A stretch of DNA of 51,645 bases. It comes from Cyclobacteriaceae bacterium (GTDB lineage: Bacteria; Bacteroidota; Bacteroidia; Cytophagales; Cyclobacteriaceae). The stretch lies in assembly GCA_021604845.1 (NCBI GenBank), contig BQJT01000004.1, positions 1 to 51,645 on the forward strand, given 5' to 3'. The notes under the pieces were generated by a model, which saw only the letters and a program-made list of their open reading frames with translations, made no database searches and was not told the origin of the DNA. Below are positions 7,154-16,223 of this stretch, one piece after another. A program made the translations under genes and the position numbers. Positions within the stretch are counted from its first letter, which is position 1. Each line of letters starts with the position of its first letter.

Positions 7154-9730
7154 ATGAAAGCAGTGAGAATTATCATGTTAGTTGTATGTGCTACCCTGGT
7201 GCTTGGGGTTCAGGGGCATCCATTGCTTTATGTAAATGATAGTACCCGGGTAAATCTGTTAAATCACCGGGCTCAATCAATACTGATCAGTGACCCGGAA
7301 AAAGCTGCCGAGCTGGCGACGGAAGCGAAGGATCTGGCAGAGCAACTTTCCTATCAGGACGGATTGGTCGAGAGCCTCCGGATTCTGGGTCGGTCCTATA
7401 AAGTACAAAGAAATTACCTGACAGCACTGGAACATTATCTTCAGGCCTCTAAAGCCCTGGAAAACCAGGGCGATATCAGATCGCTGGCGGATATTCAAAT
7501 GGAAATAGGATTGTTTTTCGGTGAATGGGGTGTGCATAAGAAAGCGTCAGAATATTTTAGCCGTTCGTATGAGTCTAAACAATCTATGGGAGATACCATT
7601 GGCCAAATCAATCTGCTACGGCTTATGGGAGATACCCATTATCAGTTAAATAACAAGGTAGAGGCACAAACGATTTACCAACAATTGTTGAATCTTCATG
7701 AATCCCGGGAAGAGAAGGAACAACTACTGGATGTACTGGAACGGCTTGGAGAAATTCACGACAAAAGCGGAGAAAGAGAAAAAGCACTTGAATACGAGTT
7801 GCAATCGTTAAGCCTGAAAAAAGAAGTTGGTGATTATAAAGGAATGGCTACTTCTTACAATAAAATCGGTACCCATTATAAAAATCTCAACGATAATGAC
7901 CAGGCGCTCCAATACTATAAAAAATCCCTGGAGTTAAATCAAAAAATGGGCGAGGGTGAAGAAGGAAACCAGAATGATGACATTCTGATGAACATTGCTT
8001 TTATCCACCAGGCAAAGGGTGAGTATAATGAGGCGTTAAACTACCTGTTTTCCGCATTGGAGATACGTCGTGAACGTGAGGACTTTGTTAGTTCCGCACT
8101 GGTGAACCATGAAATCTCTTACACTTATCAGGCACTGGGCAAACTAAAACCAGCTAAAGAATATGCACAAATGGCGGTGTTGTGGACCGAACGGGAAAAG
8201 GCCTATGAGGTTCTGGTTAAAAGTTACAAGTTGCTTTCAGACATTTATCTCAATGACAATGACGATGAGCAGGCGCTGAAATATTATAAAAAACACACAG
8301 AGATCATGCGCCAGCTTTTAGCCGCCGAAACCAAGCAAAAAGGAAAATTGCTGGAGAAGCAACTGGAGGTTGAGAGAAAAGAAAAGGACTTTCGTTTACT
8401 TCAGGTGGAAAAACAAATCAAAGACCTGGAATTAAAGGAATTACAATACATTTCCGACAAAAATGAGGCTGAGTTGGCTTTATTGAAAAAGGAGAAGGAG
8501 CTTCAGCAGATAAGTTTAAAACATCAGCAATCGGAGAAGGAAAAGGCACAACAAACTTTGCTTTTATCGCAACAGGCATATGAAGTTGAGAAGAATAATC
8601 GTGAGATGCGCATCCAGTCCCTGCGTCTTAACCAGAAAGAGTTGGAGGAAAAGGAACGGCAAAAGACCATCGCATTACTGGAGGAGAGAAAAGCTTTACA
8701 AGAATCACAATTAAGTATCTCACAGGCCATGAGAACATTTTTCTTCGGCCTTTCGGTATTATTTGCCATTATTTTATTCCTGATATATAGAAGTTACCGT
8801 CTGAAGAAGAAAGCTAATACCAGGTTGGCCCTGCAAAACATGGAGATTCAGCAGCAAAAAGACCGGCTGGAAAATATGCTTAAAGAATTGAAGGCGGCCC
8901 ATACGCAAATTGTTCAATCAGAAAAAATGGCCAGCCTGGGTGAACTCACCGCAGGCATAGCACATGAAATTAACAATCCGATTAACTTCGTGTATGCAGG
9001 AGTGGATGGTTTGAGGGCTTCTCTGGAAGGTCTGCTGGAGGTGCTCAATAAATATGCGGAACTTGACGATGCCGGGTCAGTGGAAGAAATTAAGGGCGTG
9101 CTTAATGATGTGAAAAGGCTAAAGAGGCAGTTGTATTTCAACGAAACTACCGGCAACGTATTCGAAGTGGTGAATGCGATCAAAGAAGGAGCTACCAGAA
9201 CTGCAGAGATTGTAAAAGGGTTAAGGTCTTTTTCCAGGTTAGATGAAACTGAATTAAAAGAAGCCAATGTTCATAGCGGAATTGACAGTACATTGATACT
9301 GCTTAATTCTAAAATTGATAGTGATCGACTACGAATCATTAAGGATTATGACCCAACGATTCCAGAGATAGAGTGCTTCCCAGGACAGCTTAACCAGGTA
9401 TTCATGAATATTATTAGCAATGCAATAGATTCTATTTCCGGAAGTGGGACAATTACCATTCGTACTACCAATAAGGATTCGGAGGTTGAAATAAGCATTG
9501 CAGATACCGGAAGGGGGATGTCAGAGGAGGTGAGAGCCAAGATTTTCCAACCATTTTTTACCACTAAGGGTCTCGGAGAAGGTACCGGGCTAGGACTTTC
9601 TATTACTTTTGGTATTATCGATAAGCATAAGGGGATAGTCACCGTCGACAGTGCAAAAGGAGAAGGTACGGTATTTACCATTCTCATCCCCAAGACACAC
9701 CAGCTGGAACCAGTTCCTGTCATGTCCTGA
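7154..9730 (+). CDS. TPR-repeat membrane sensor histidine kinase
   Basis: The 858-residue product has a signal peptide (MKAVRIIMLVVCATLVLG), then TPR-type repeats through about residue 395 (for example ALEHYLQASKALE and ALQYYKKSLELNQKMGE). A long charged coiled coil to about 525 precedes one membrane segment at about 528-549 (FFFGLSVLFAIILFLIY). The cytoplasmic kinase has H604 in GIAHEINNP and ATP-binding motifs ADTGRGM and GEGTGLGLSI. The HisKA core is of the type with MASLGELTAGIAHEINNPINF. TPR sensor kinases are common in Bacteroidota; the ligand is unknown. No output response regulator is nearby. The 40-nt gap to the preceding receiver kinase contains an inverted repeat, CGTATA with TATACG. 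Confidence 0.92.
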   Translation: MKAVRIIMLVVCATLVLGVQGHPLLYVNDSTRVNLLNHRAQSILISDPEKAAELATEAKDLAEQLSYQDGLVESLRILGRSYKVQRNYLTALEHYLQASKALENQGDIRSLADIQMEIGLFFGEWGVHKKASEYFSRSYESKQSMGDTIGQINLLRLMGDTHYQLNNKVEAQTIYQQLLNLHESREEKEQLLDVLERLGEIHDKSGEREKALEYELQSLSLKKEVGDYKGMATSYNKIGTHYKNLNDNDQALQYYKKSLELNQKMGEGEEGNQNDDILMNIAFIHQAKGEYNEALNYLFSALEIRREREDFVSSALVNHEISYTYQALGKLKPAKEYAQMAVLWTEREKAYEVLVKSYKLLSDIYLNDNDDEQALKYYKKHTEIMRQLLAAETKQKGKLLEKQLEVERKEKDFRLLQVEKQIKDLELKELQYISDKNEAELALLKKEKELQQISLKHQQSEKEKAQQTLLLSQQAYEVEKNNREMRIQSLRLNQKELEEKERQKTIALLEERKALQESQLSISQAMRTFFFGLSVLFAIILFLIYRSYRLKKKANTRLALQNMEIQQQKDRLENMLKELKAAHTQIVQSEKMASLGELTAGIAHEINNPINFVYAGVDGLRASLEGLLEVLNKYAELDDAGSVEEIKGVLNDVKRLKRQLYFNETTGNVFEVVNAIKEGATRTAEIVKGLRSFSRLDETELKEANVHSGIDSTLILLNSKIDSDRLRIIKDYDPTIPEIECFPGQLNQVFMNIISNAIDSISGSGTITIRTTNKDSEVEISIADTGRGMSEEVRAKIFQPFFTTKGLGEGTGLGLSITFGIIDKHKGIVTVDSAKGEGTVFTILIPKTHQLEPVPVMS

Positions 9731-9763
9731 TCGGGCTGGAACCCCGGCATTAACCCGATTATA

Positions 9764-9781
9764 TCGTTCACAATTGAACGA
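9764..9781. repeat. Inverted repeat between the kinase and tolC-like genes
   Basis: TCGTTCA and TGAACGA flank a 4-nt CAAT spacer. With no T-run it is a poor terminator; it may be an operator or a processing hairpin. The rest of the 167-bp gap holds no exact TAnnTTTG box. Confidence 0.3.
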
Positions 9782-9897
9782 ATTTGTATCGTTTTCGGAC
9801 AAAGTGCCAACTCCCAATTACTGTAAGTACCTGATAATTATGTAGATGCACAACTGGCACCCTCTTGGATATGCTACCATTACTTTAAAAATAAGTT

Positions 9898-11217
9898 ATG
9901 AAAGCATATCAAAATCTATTTTCCACAGGGCTGATACTCGTAACGTTGTCGGGTCCATTAATCTGTAACGCACAGCAAAGGCTTACCCTTGATGATTGTG
10001 TCCAAATTGGTTTGGCGAACAATATCTCCATAAAAAAAGTCAATAATAATTTTCTAATTGCTGAGGCGAATGAAAAACAAAGCAAACTGGAATACCTCCC
10101 GAGGGTGTCCGCCTCCAGTAACTATAACATCAGTCACGGTCTGACAAATGACCCTACTACCTTCGAACCAGTAACCGCCACTACCAAAAGTTCAACACCC
10201 TCGCTAAACATGGACTTTAACATCTTTAATGGGATGAGAACCAGGAACTTTGCACGCAAAAGCACCATGGTTCGGCAAGCGGCAGACTTTGATGCCGCGC
10301 AAACCCGGGATGACATTGAATTAGCGATTACAGCTTCCTATCTACTGGTAATATCTGACCGGGAGAACATTAAAGTTGCCCAGGAAAGGCTGGATCTATT
10401 ATCAAACCAGTTGAATAGGGCAGAGCGCCGGGTTGAGGCGGGCGTTGCAAATATGGAGCAAGTGTTCAATTTGAGGTCGCAGATAGCCAATGAAAAGTTG
10501 AACAAAGTTACCCTTGAGAATCAGTACAAGAGCGACCGTTTATCTTTGCTGCAAACATTACTGCTTGATCCCTCATTGGACTACCGCATAGAGGATGTCT
10601 CCTTACTCAGCAGGAGTATTGATACCACTATTCCAGAATATCAGGAGTTACTAAAATCAGTGCTGGCTTATTCTCCGGGTCTAAAAAGTGCTGGGCTAGG
10701 AATTGAAGCGAGTAAACTGGACCTTGCAATGGCAAAAGCTGATCGGTTGCCAAGTCTGAACATGAGGGCAGCTTACGGATCGACTTTCTCCTCGAATAAT
10801 CAGGATGGTTATTTGGACCAGCTTAACCTCAACGAGCAAAAATTCCTGGGTTTAGCTTTAAATATCCCGATATTCGACCGAAACCGGATAAAGAATAATG
10901 TCCACGTTTCCAATATCAATATTAGTAATACTGAGCTAGACTATGAACAGGTTAGGATTGATCTGGTAAATAGCATGCAACAAGCATATCTGGATTTGGT
11001 GGCTGCTCACAGTACATATGAGGCTGCCAGGGAAAATTTAAGTGCGCTGGAACAATCGTTCAAATTTGCAGAAAGTCGTTACAACTCAGGGAACACTGAT
11101 TTTTACAGTTATTTGGAGAGCCTGAACAACAAAAATCGCGCAGAAATCGATCTGATTAATTCCCGTTACAGTTTCCTTTTTAGACAAAGGATCCTGGAAA
11201 TTTATCAGGGTTTGTAA
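9898..11217 (+). CDS. TolC-family outer-membrane efflux protein
   Basis: A 439-residue protein with a signal peptide (ending PLICNAQQ) and then two copies of the outer-membrane-efflux-protein repeat: LTLDDCVQIGLANNISIKKVNNN near the N-terminus, and long helical stretches rich in Ala, Asn and Leu, including EASKLDLAMAKADRLPSLNMRAAYG. This pattern is diagnostic of TolC-type trimeric outer-membrane channels, which work with an inner-membrane transporter and a periplasmic adaptor. Neither partner is encoded next to it, so the pump it serves is unknown. The 3' end overlaps the convergent minus-strand gene by 13 bp. Confidence 0.9.
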   Translation: MKAYQNLFSTGLILVTLSGPLICNAQQRLTLDDCVQIGLANNISIKKVNNNFLIAEANEKQSKLEYLPRVSASSNYNISHGLTNDPTTFEPVTATTKSSTPSLNMDFNIFNGMRTRNFARKSTMVRQAADFDAAQTRDDIELAITASYLLVISDRENIKVAQERLDLLSNQLNRAERRVEAGVANMEQVFNLRSQIANEKLNKVTLENQYKSDRLSLLQTLLLDPSLDYRIEDVSLLSRSIDTTIPEYQELLKSVLAYSPGLKSAGLGIEASKLDLAMAKADRLPSLNMRAAYGSTFSSNNQDGYLDQLNLNEQKFLGLALNIPIFDRNRIKNNVHVSNINISNTELDYEQVRIDLVNSMQQAYLDLVAAHSTYEAARENLSALEQSFKFAESRYNSGNTDFYSYLESLNNKNRAEIDLINSRYSFLFRQRILEIYQGL

Positions 11218-12047
11218 GTATACAAATACAGCTGTTGATTGGATATCAGCATGGCTTTACTGTTGGTAAGCAGTACATGCTGGTATGAGATATCGGTCCC
11301 CGGAAGGTTAACCGAACGATGATTATCCTGATAGATAGCATTAAAATGAATGCGATTGTTACGCAGATAGTAGAATTCACTGTTAAGCGGATAAAAGTGC
11401 TCAGTTCCTGTCTTTTTTATAGTGCGTAAATAATTACCCAGATTGTCGAAGACAAGGATGCCTAGTACACTATCTCCCAGATATACCCTGTTCTGATATT
11501 CAATTAACTGATACGGACTAAGCTTAATGGTATCTGAAAGTTGATGTAATGGCTGACTCAGGGATATGGTGTTGAAGCGAATATCGAATTTAACTAAGTT
11601 CAGCGGACTAAGATCAAGCAACCAGAGCTGGTTGTCACTGCTGGGACTGGCCAGGGCCACTATGCCGAATATCTCATCTGGTAACCTGTTGAATTCAGCT
11701 GGATTTAAATAACGGTCCAAGAATGAATATTGCTGTATATCCTGATAGAAAAGAAAAATTCGCAGGGCCGTCCATGATTCCAGTGATGCAAGCTGGCCAT
11801 AATGCGAAGGTGCGAACTGCCTCTGAAAATGACCCATGGAATCCAACATAATAATATTGCCCCGGGTGTCATTTAAATAAAAATTGCCGAAACGGTCATT
11901 GTTGATAATTCTAACAGAGTTCTCAAGTTTCCGACTGGATTCGAAGTTCCATTCTTGTGCCAGTATGAACTGAGGTAATACTGCGCACAATAACAATACC
12001 GTAAGCTTTTTAATCAAAAGTGTCCAGCTTGAAATTGGCGCCATCAT
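11205..12047 (-). CDS. Secreted propeller-like protein of unknown function
   Basis: The frame is open further upstream, but a start at ATG 12047, or at TTG 12017, gives a proper signal peptide (LIKKLTVLLLCAVLPQFILAQ). Starts further upstream would run deep into the LpxH-type gene. The mature part shows repeated beta-strand units such as RFGNFYLNDTRGNIIMLDSMGHFQRQF and VFDNLGNYLRTIKK, which suggests a beta-propeller-like fold. No catalytic motif is visible and I do not assign a function. The TTG candidate overlaps the stop of the upstream gene by 8 bp, so the two genes are probably translationally coupled. Confidence 0.7.
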   Translation of the reverse strand: MMAPISSWTLLIKKLTVLLLCAVLPQFILAQEWNFESSRKLENSVRIINNDRFGNFYLNDTRGNIIMLDSMGHFQRQFAPSHYGQLASLESWTALRIFLFYQDIQQYSFLDRYLNPAEFNRLPDEIFGIVALASPSSDNQLWLLDLSPLNLVKFDIRFNTISLSQPLHQLSDTIKLSPYQLIEYQNRVYLGDSVLGILVFDNLGNYLRTIKKTGTEHFYPLNSEFYYLRNNRIHFNAIYQDNHRSVNLPGTDISYQHVLLTNSKAMLISNQQLYLYTYKP

Positions 12048-12774
12048 AAACTCCGAATGTGAAACCCTGAATCCACTCACCCACATTGAAATAGGTGCTG
12101 TTTGAGCTAATTGGTAACTCGAGTGCCAGGTGACGATGGCCAAATACGTAGAAATCGTGATGATATGTAGCTTCAGTATCCTTGCAGTGTTGAAAAATCT
12201 TCTCGCTCCCTGCGGATACAAATGGCAGCGCCACCCCGTTATGTTTTCTACTTTTACGTGACCACAGGTTTGCAATGGCAAAGCCTACATTAGGATGAAG
12301 CCACTTAAACATCCACTGGCACATTTGACTGGAAAACATTGCTTTCAATATTTTATACGGTGCCTGTCCCGGACCCAGCCCGTCGCCATGTCCCACTTGC
12401 AAAATGGTGCGGTTCACTTCGAATGACTGGGGTTCTCTGAAAACGGAAATGTTCAATTCGGTAGAGAAGTAATCAAATAACCACATATCATGATTTCCGG
12501 TAAAGAAAAACACCGGTATACCCCGGTCGGTTATTTCTGCTAATTTTCCCAGAAAGCGCACATATCCTTTTGGTATAACATGATTGTATTCAAACCAAAA
12601 ATCAAATATATCGCCCAGTAGGAAGAAGCCTGCGGACTGATCCTCAAATTCATCCAGCCAGGCTACTACCTTTCTCTCCCGCTCCCGACTGGTTAGGTAA
12701 TCAGGTTCACCTAGATGACAGTCGGAGGCAAAAAACAGTTTTTTGCCTTCAGGAAGGTGTAAATTGTGCATCAT
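12010..12774 (-). CDS. lpxH: UDP-2,3-diacylglucosamine diphosphatase-like metallophosphoesterase
   Basis: A 254-residue calcineurin-like phosphoesterase with the full set of metal motifs: SDCHLGEPD near the start, GDIFDFWFE, GNHDMW, HGDGLGPG and GHRHLALEL. GDIFDFWFEYN and GNHDMWLFDY are typical of LpxH and its Bacteroidota homologues. LpxH cleaves UDP-2,3-diacylglucosamine to lipid X and UMP in lipid A synthesis, acting at the inner face of the cytoplasmic membrane. No other lipid A gene is in the window. It follows ftsH by 67 nt on the same strand and overlaps the propeller-like gene downstream. The family call is strong; the exact substrate is inferred. Confidence 0.85.
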   Translation of the reverse strand: MMHNLHLPEGKKLFFASDCHLGEPDYLTSRERERKVVAWLDEFEDQSAGFFLLGDIFDFWFEYNHVIPKGYVRFLGKLAEITDRGIPVFFFTGNHDMWLFDYFSTELNISVFREPQSFEVNRTILQVGHGDGLGPGQAPYKILKAMFSSQMCQWMFKWLHPNVGFAIANLWSRKSRKHNGVALPFVSAGSEKIFQHCKDTEATYHHDFYVFGHRHLALELPISSNSTYFNVGEWIQGFTFGVYDGANFKLDTFD

Positions 12775-12841
12775 TTTTAGGGAAATCGGCCTGGGATCAG
12801 AATTTCAAGTTGATCCGCAAAATGATCAGCCAATATAGTGA

Positions 12842-14932
12842 TTATTCTTGATCTTTGGGTAATTGCTTCGGTTCGGCAGTTTCTGATTCCTCCGCCGGTT
12901 TATCTTGACTAATGTTGTCTGTGCTGGCTGTTGGTTTTTCGTCCGCAACCGGTGGTTCCTTGGATTTTTCTTCCTGCTTACCATTGGTAAATGCCTGGTA
13001 AGTGGTTTGTTTTTCGAAGGGCCGCTTGCCGATCAATCGTTCCAGATCACTTTGGAAAATAATTTCCTTTTCTAAAAGTTCTTTAGCAACAATTTCCAGT
13101 TCCTTTCTCTTACTGATAAGCAGCTTTTTCACTCTTTCAAAAGAAACACTTATGATGTTCCGAACCTCTTCATCAATAGTTTCAGCAGTAGATTCAGAGT
13201 AAGGTTTATTGAAGGTGTATTCGGATTGTTTGGAGTCATAGAAACTGACGTTGCCTATCTTGTCGTTCATTCCATAGACAGTCACAATGCTGTAAGCCAT
13301 TTTAGTAACCCTTTCAAGGTCGCTAAGTGCACCGGTAGAAATCTTATCGAACACAATCGTTTCTGCAGCCCTGCCACCCAGCGTCATACCCATCTCATCC
13401 AGTAATTGTTCCGTTTGATACAAAAACTGCTCTTTAGGCAAGTACTGAGCATAACCCAGTGCGGCAATACCACGAGGAACAATACTGACTTTTACCAATG
13501 GATCGGCATGTTCCAGAAACCATCCCGCCACTGCATGCCCGGCTTCGTGATAAGCAACAATTTTCTTCTCTTCCGGGGATATGATTTTACTCTTTTTCTC
13601 AAGTCCGCCAATTACACGGTCAATGGCGTCCTGGAAATCCTTCATACCCACCGCATCTTTATCCTTACGCGCGGCAATAAGCGCAGCTTCATTGCAAACA
13701 TTGGCAATTTCTGCCCCGGCAAAGCCAGGGGTTTGTGCGGCAAGTTTCTTAGGGTCTACCTCGCTATGTAACTTCAAGGGCTTTAGATGTACCTGAAATA
13801 TCGCTTCCCGGCCAACAATGTCCGGTTTATCGATGGATATTTGCCGGTCAAATCGTCCAGGTCGTAACAGTGCCTGATCAAGGACATCAGGACGGTTGGT
13901 GGCTGCCAAAATGATGACCCCACTATCCGTGGCAAATCCATCCATTTCAACCAGCAGTGAATTCAGCGTATTCTCACGTTCATCATTTGATCCGGGTACT
14001 TGTCCTCTTCCTCGAGACCTGCCAATGGCATCAATTTCATCAATGAAGACAATACAGGGGGCTTTTTCTTTTGCTTGTTTGAACAGGTCACGAACACGGG
14101 CAGCTCCCACACCAACAAACATTTCAACAAAATCCGACCCGGATAAAGAAAAGAATGGTACCTCAGCTTCTCCTGCTACCGCCTTGGCCAGTAATGTTTT
14201 CCCTGTTCCCGGAGGGCCTATTAGCAAGGCGCCTTTAGGGATCTTACCCCCGAGTTTCGTGAACTTGGCAGGGCTCTTCAGAAAATCGACGATTTCTTTC
14301 ACTTCCTCCTTGGCTTCATCAAGGCCAGCCACATCTTTGAAAGTGATTTTTACTTTATTTTCGGCATCGAACAATGCCGCCCGGGATTTTCCAATATTGA
14401 AAATTTGCCCACCAGGACCGCCACCGCCAGTCATTCTCCTCATCAGAAACCAGAATCCAAATAAAATCAAGATAAGGAAACCCCAGGTCCAAAAGAAACC
14501 CCAGGGATCATTTCGTACTTCAGCTGAATAGTTAAGTTCACTGGCCTGCTCTGAGGGAAGCCTATCGCGTAATTCTTTAAATTCCTTGTCGAAAATTTCG
14601 TCAGAGACCACAGTGAAACTGTAATGAGGTCCACCCAATCCACCCCAGGGTCTTTGGTTTTCTAGTTCAGATTTGTACTTACTATTGTTAAGTGCTTCTT
14701 CCTTAAGGGTAATTTCAACTTTTTCCTTATTCTTAATGAACACGATTTTATCAACATCGTCGTCCATTACCATCTGCTCAAATTTGGACTGATTGATGCT
14801 GATGGTTTCCGTATTGTTGGTGAAGTAAGATATACCTACAATAAGTGCCACTAAAGTCGCAATTATCCATACCTGATAATTGTTCTTGGGTGGTGGTTTA
14901 ATTATATTCTTATTGTTTGGATTGTTTGCCAT
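12842..14932 (-). CDS. ftsH: ATP-dependent zinc metalloprotease FtsH
   Basis: This 696-residue protein has two membrane segments (about 20-38 and 146-165) around a periplasmic domain. A glycine-rich linker leads to the AAA+ module: Walker A GPPGTGKT 239-246, Walker B VFIDEID 295-301, and second-region-of-homology motif [21 protein letters not shown]. The M41 protease domain carries HEAGH at 462-466. FtsH hexamers extract and degrade membrane and short-lived cytosolic proteins. The last 50 or so residues form a low-complexity, acidic, Pro/Glu/Lys-rich tail. It lies 32 nt after rsfS on the same strand and is probably in one operon with it. Confidence 0.97.
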   Translation of the reverse strand: MANNPNNKNIIKPPPKNNYQVWIIATLVALIVGISYFTNNTETISINQSKFEQMVMDDDVDKIVFIKNKEKVEITLKEEALNNSKYKSELENQRPWGGLGGPHYSFTVVSDEIFDKEFKELRDRLPSEQASELNYSAEVRNDPWGFFWTWGFLILILFGFWFLMRRMTGGGGPGGQIFNIGKSRAALFDAENKVKITFKDVAGLDEAKEEVKEIVDFLKSPAKFTKLGGKIPKGALLIGPPGTGKTLLAKAVAGEAEVPFFSLSGSDFVEMFVGVGAARVRDLFKQAKEKAPCIVFIDEIDAIGRSRGRGQVPGSNDERENTLNSLLVEMDGFATDSGVIILAATNRPDVLDQALLRPGRFDRQISIDKPDIVGREAIFQVHLKPLKLHSEVDPKKLAAQTPGFAGAEIANVCNEAALIAARKDKDAVGMKDFQDAIDRVIGGLEKKSKIISPEEKKIVAYHEAGHAVAGWFLEHADPLVKVSIVPRGIAALGYAQYLPKEQFLYQTEQLLDEMGMTLGGRAAETIVFDKISTGALSDLERVTKMAYSIVTVYGMNDKIGNVSFYDSKQSEYTFNKPYSESTAETIDEEVRNIISVSFERVKKLLISKRKELEIVAKELLEKEIIFQSDLERLIGKRPFEKQTTYQAFTNGKQEEKSKEPPVADEKPTASTDNISQDKPAEESETAEPKQLPKDQE

Positions 14933-14964
14933 ATCGGTTTTAAACTATAACGATAATTGGAATG

Positions 14965-15321
14965 CTATGTTTGGTTTTCCAAATAAGTGGCCTGTGCATC
15001 TGCCCACAGTTCTTCAATGGCATAGTATTCCCGTCGGTCCATCCGGAACACATGAGCAACCACCTCTACGAAATCCAGCAAAATCCATTCCTTATTTTGT
15101 TTGCCCTCCAAATGCCAGGGGTAAATGTTTGCGTTTTTGTGTACAGTTTCTTCAATGGAGTTGCAAATGGCGTCGATTTGAGTATCTGAGTTCCCTGTAC
15201 ATATAACAAAAAAATCGGCAATCGAATTCTCAATAGTTCTTAAATCCATGGTCACAATGTCCTGGGCCTTCTTTTCTCTCATTCCTTCAACCACCAGATC
15301 GCATAACTCACGAGAACTCAT
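14965..15321 (-). CDS. rsfS: Ribosomal silencing factor RsfS
   Basis: A 118-residue protein of the Iojap/RsfS family. Typical motifs are KAQDIVTMDLRTIENSIADFFVICTGNSDTQ and a C-terminal EWILLDFVEVVAHVFRMDRREYYAIEELW. RsfS binds ribosomal protein L14 and blocks subunit joining when nutrients are low. The gene is divergent from birA, with 59 bp between the starts; a -7 box on the minus strand sits at 15362-15369. Confidence 0.95.
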   Translation of the reverse strand: MSSRELCDLVVEGMREKKAQDIVTMDLRTIENSIADFFVICTGNSDTQIDAICNSIEETVHKNANIYPWHLEGKQNKEWILLDFVEVVAHVFRMDRREYYAIEELWADAQATYLENQT

Positions 15322-15361
15322 TCAGACTTTATCAAATGCCAGCTTTGTACTAAATTGCAGA

Positions 15362-15369
15362 CAAAGCTA
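15362..15369 (-). promoter_or_regulatory. Probable -7 box of the rsfS-ftsH operon
   Basis: Read on the minus strand this is TAGCTTTG, an exact TAnnTTTG match. Transcription would start near 15355, leaving a leader of about 35 nt before the rsfS ATG. The nearest TTG upstream is 24 nt away, longer than ideal. Confidence 0.45.
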
Positions 15370-15380
15370 CAAAAAAATAG

Positions 15381-16145
15381 TTGCATAAAAACCCAATCCA
15401 TTCTTTATTTATAGGCTCAAAACTAATAGAACTGACGTCTTGTCATTCCACCAATCAGGTGGCTTCTGACTTATTGTCAGGAGGTATAGTAGCAGATGGA
15501 ACGGTAATCGTCACCAACAATCAAACCGCCGGAAAGGGCCAGAGAGGGAATAAATGGGAGTCCGAGCCAGGTCAAAATCTTACGCTCTCGGCAATGGTGA
15601 AACCTTATTTTTTACCAATCGCAAAACAATTCGATTTAACCGTGATTACCTCATTGGCTATTGTACATACGCTGGAGAATTTTGAACTGACCAGTGCCCG
15701 GGTAAAATGGCCGAACGATATTTACTACCACGATGATAAAATAGCCGGAATATTGATCGAAAATACTGTACGTGCGACCCAATTGGAATGGGCAGTCCTC
15801 GGAATAGGACTGAATGTAAACCAGCAGCAATTCAAGGTTGGGAACGCTACCAGTATTTCCCTGGTATCCGGTAAAGAACTGGAACTTCAGCAAGTGTTAA
15901 ATAAGTTATTAGTACACCTGAATCGCAATTACCAAAAGCTTAAATCCGGACTACAGGAGGAATTAAGGGATGAATACACCCAAAAACTTATGTGGATAAA
16001 CCAACGCAGGACCTTCCGGGAAAAGGATAATGAAGAATCGTTCAACGGTATGATTGTACGAGTAACGGAGTCTGGGAAATTGGTGATCCAGACTAAACAA
16101 ACAGAAAGGTCCTATGATTTCAAGGAAATCGTTTTTGTAGGATAA
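15381..16145 (+). CDS. birA: Biotin-[acetyl-CoA-carboxylase] ligase
   Basis: A 254-residue protein with the biotin-ligase core: STNQVASDLL, the adenylate-binding loop NQTAGKGQRGNKWESEPGQNL, and KWPNDIYYHDDKIAGILIE. It transfers biotin to the conserved lysine of biotin-carrier domains; one such carrier is encoded at 26452-26946 in this window. There is no N-terminal helix-turn-helix, so it is a ligase without repressor function. The start is TTG: an in-frame TAG lies directly upstream at 15378, and there is no early in-frame ATG. Confidence 0.93.
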   Translation: MHKNPIHSLFIGSKLIELTSCHSTNQVASDLLSGGIVADGTVIVTNNQTAGKGQRGNKWESEPGQNLTLSAMVKPYFLPIAKQFDLTVITSLAIVHTLENFELTSARVKWPNDIYYHDDKIAGILIENTVRATQLEWAVLGIGLNVNQQQFKVGNATSISLVSGKELELQQVLNKLLVHLNRNYQKLKSGLQEELRDEYTQKLMWINQRRTFREKDNEESFNGMIVRVTESGKLVIQTKQTERSYDFKEIVFVG

Positions 16146-16191
16146 CGGTAACATTAGGTGAAACCACCTGAAGATTGTTCGTCAAAAAACC

Positions 16192-16199
16192 TAAATTTG
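16192..16199 (+). promoter_or_regulatory. Probable -7 box of ahcY
   Basis: TAAATTTG is an exact TAnnTTTG match, 24 bp before the ahcY ATG. The nearest upstream TTG (16175-16177) is closer than normal, so the -33 part is weak. A small inverted repeat, AGGTG with CACCT, lies just upstream at 16156-16169. Confidence 0.4.
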
Positions 16200-16223
16200 T
16201 GAAAACTTAATTTCTCTTCGAAA

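Noticed and set aside
12048-12281. Long N-terminal extension of the propeller-like protein
   Set aside because: It lies within the LpxH-type gene, would bury the signal peptide, and has no family support.
12794-12816. Terminator between ftsH and the LpxH-type gene
   Set aside because: GGATCA and TGATCC form a 6-bp repeat with an 11-nt loop and no T-run; too weak.
13896-14531. 211-codon plus-strand frame inside ftsH
   Set aside because: It is antisense to the AAA+ domain of ftsH and has low-complexity shadow composition.
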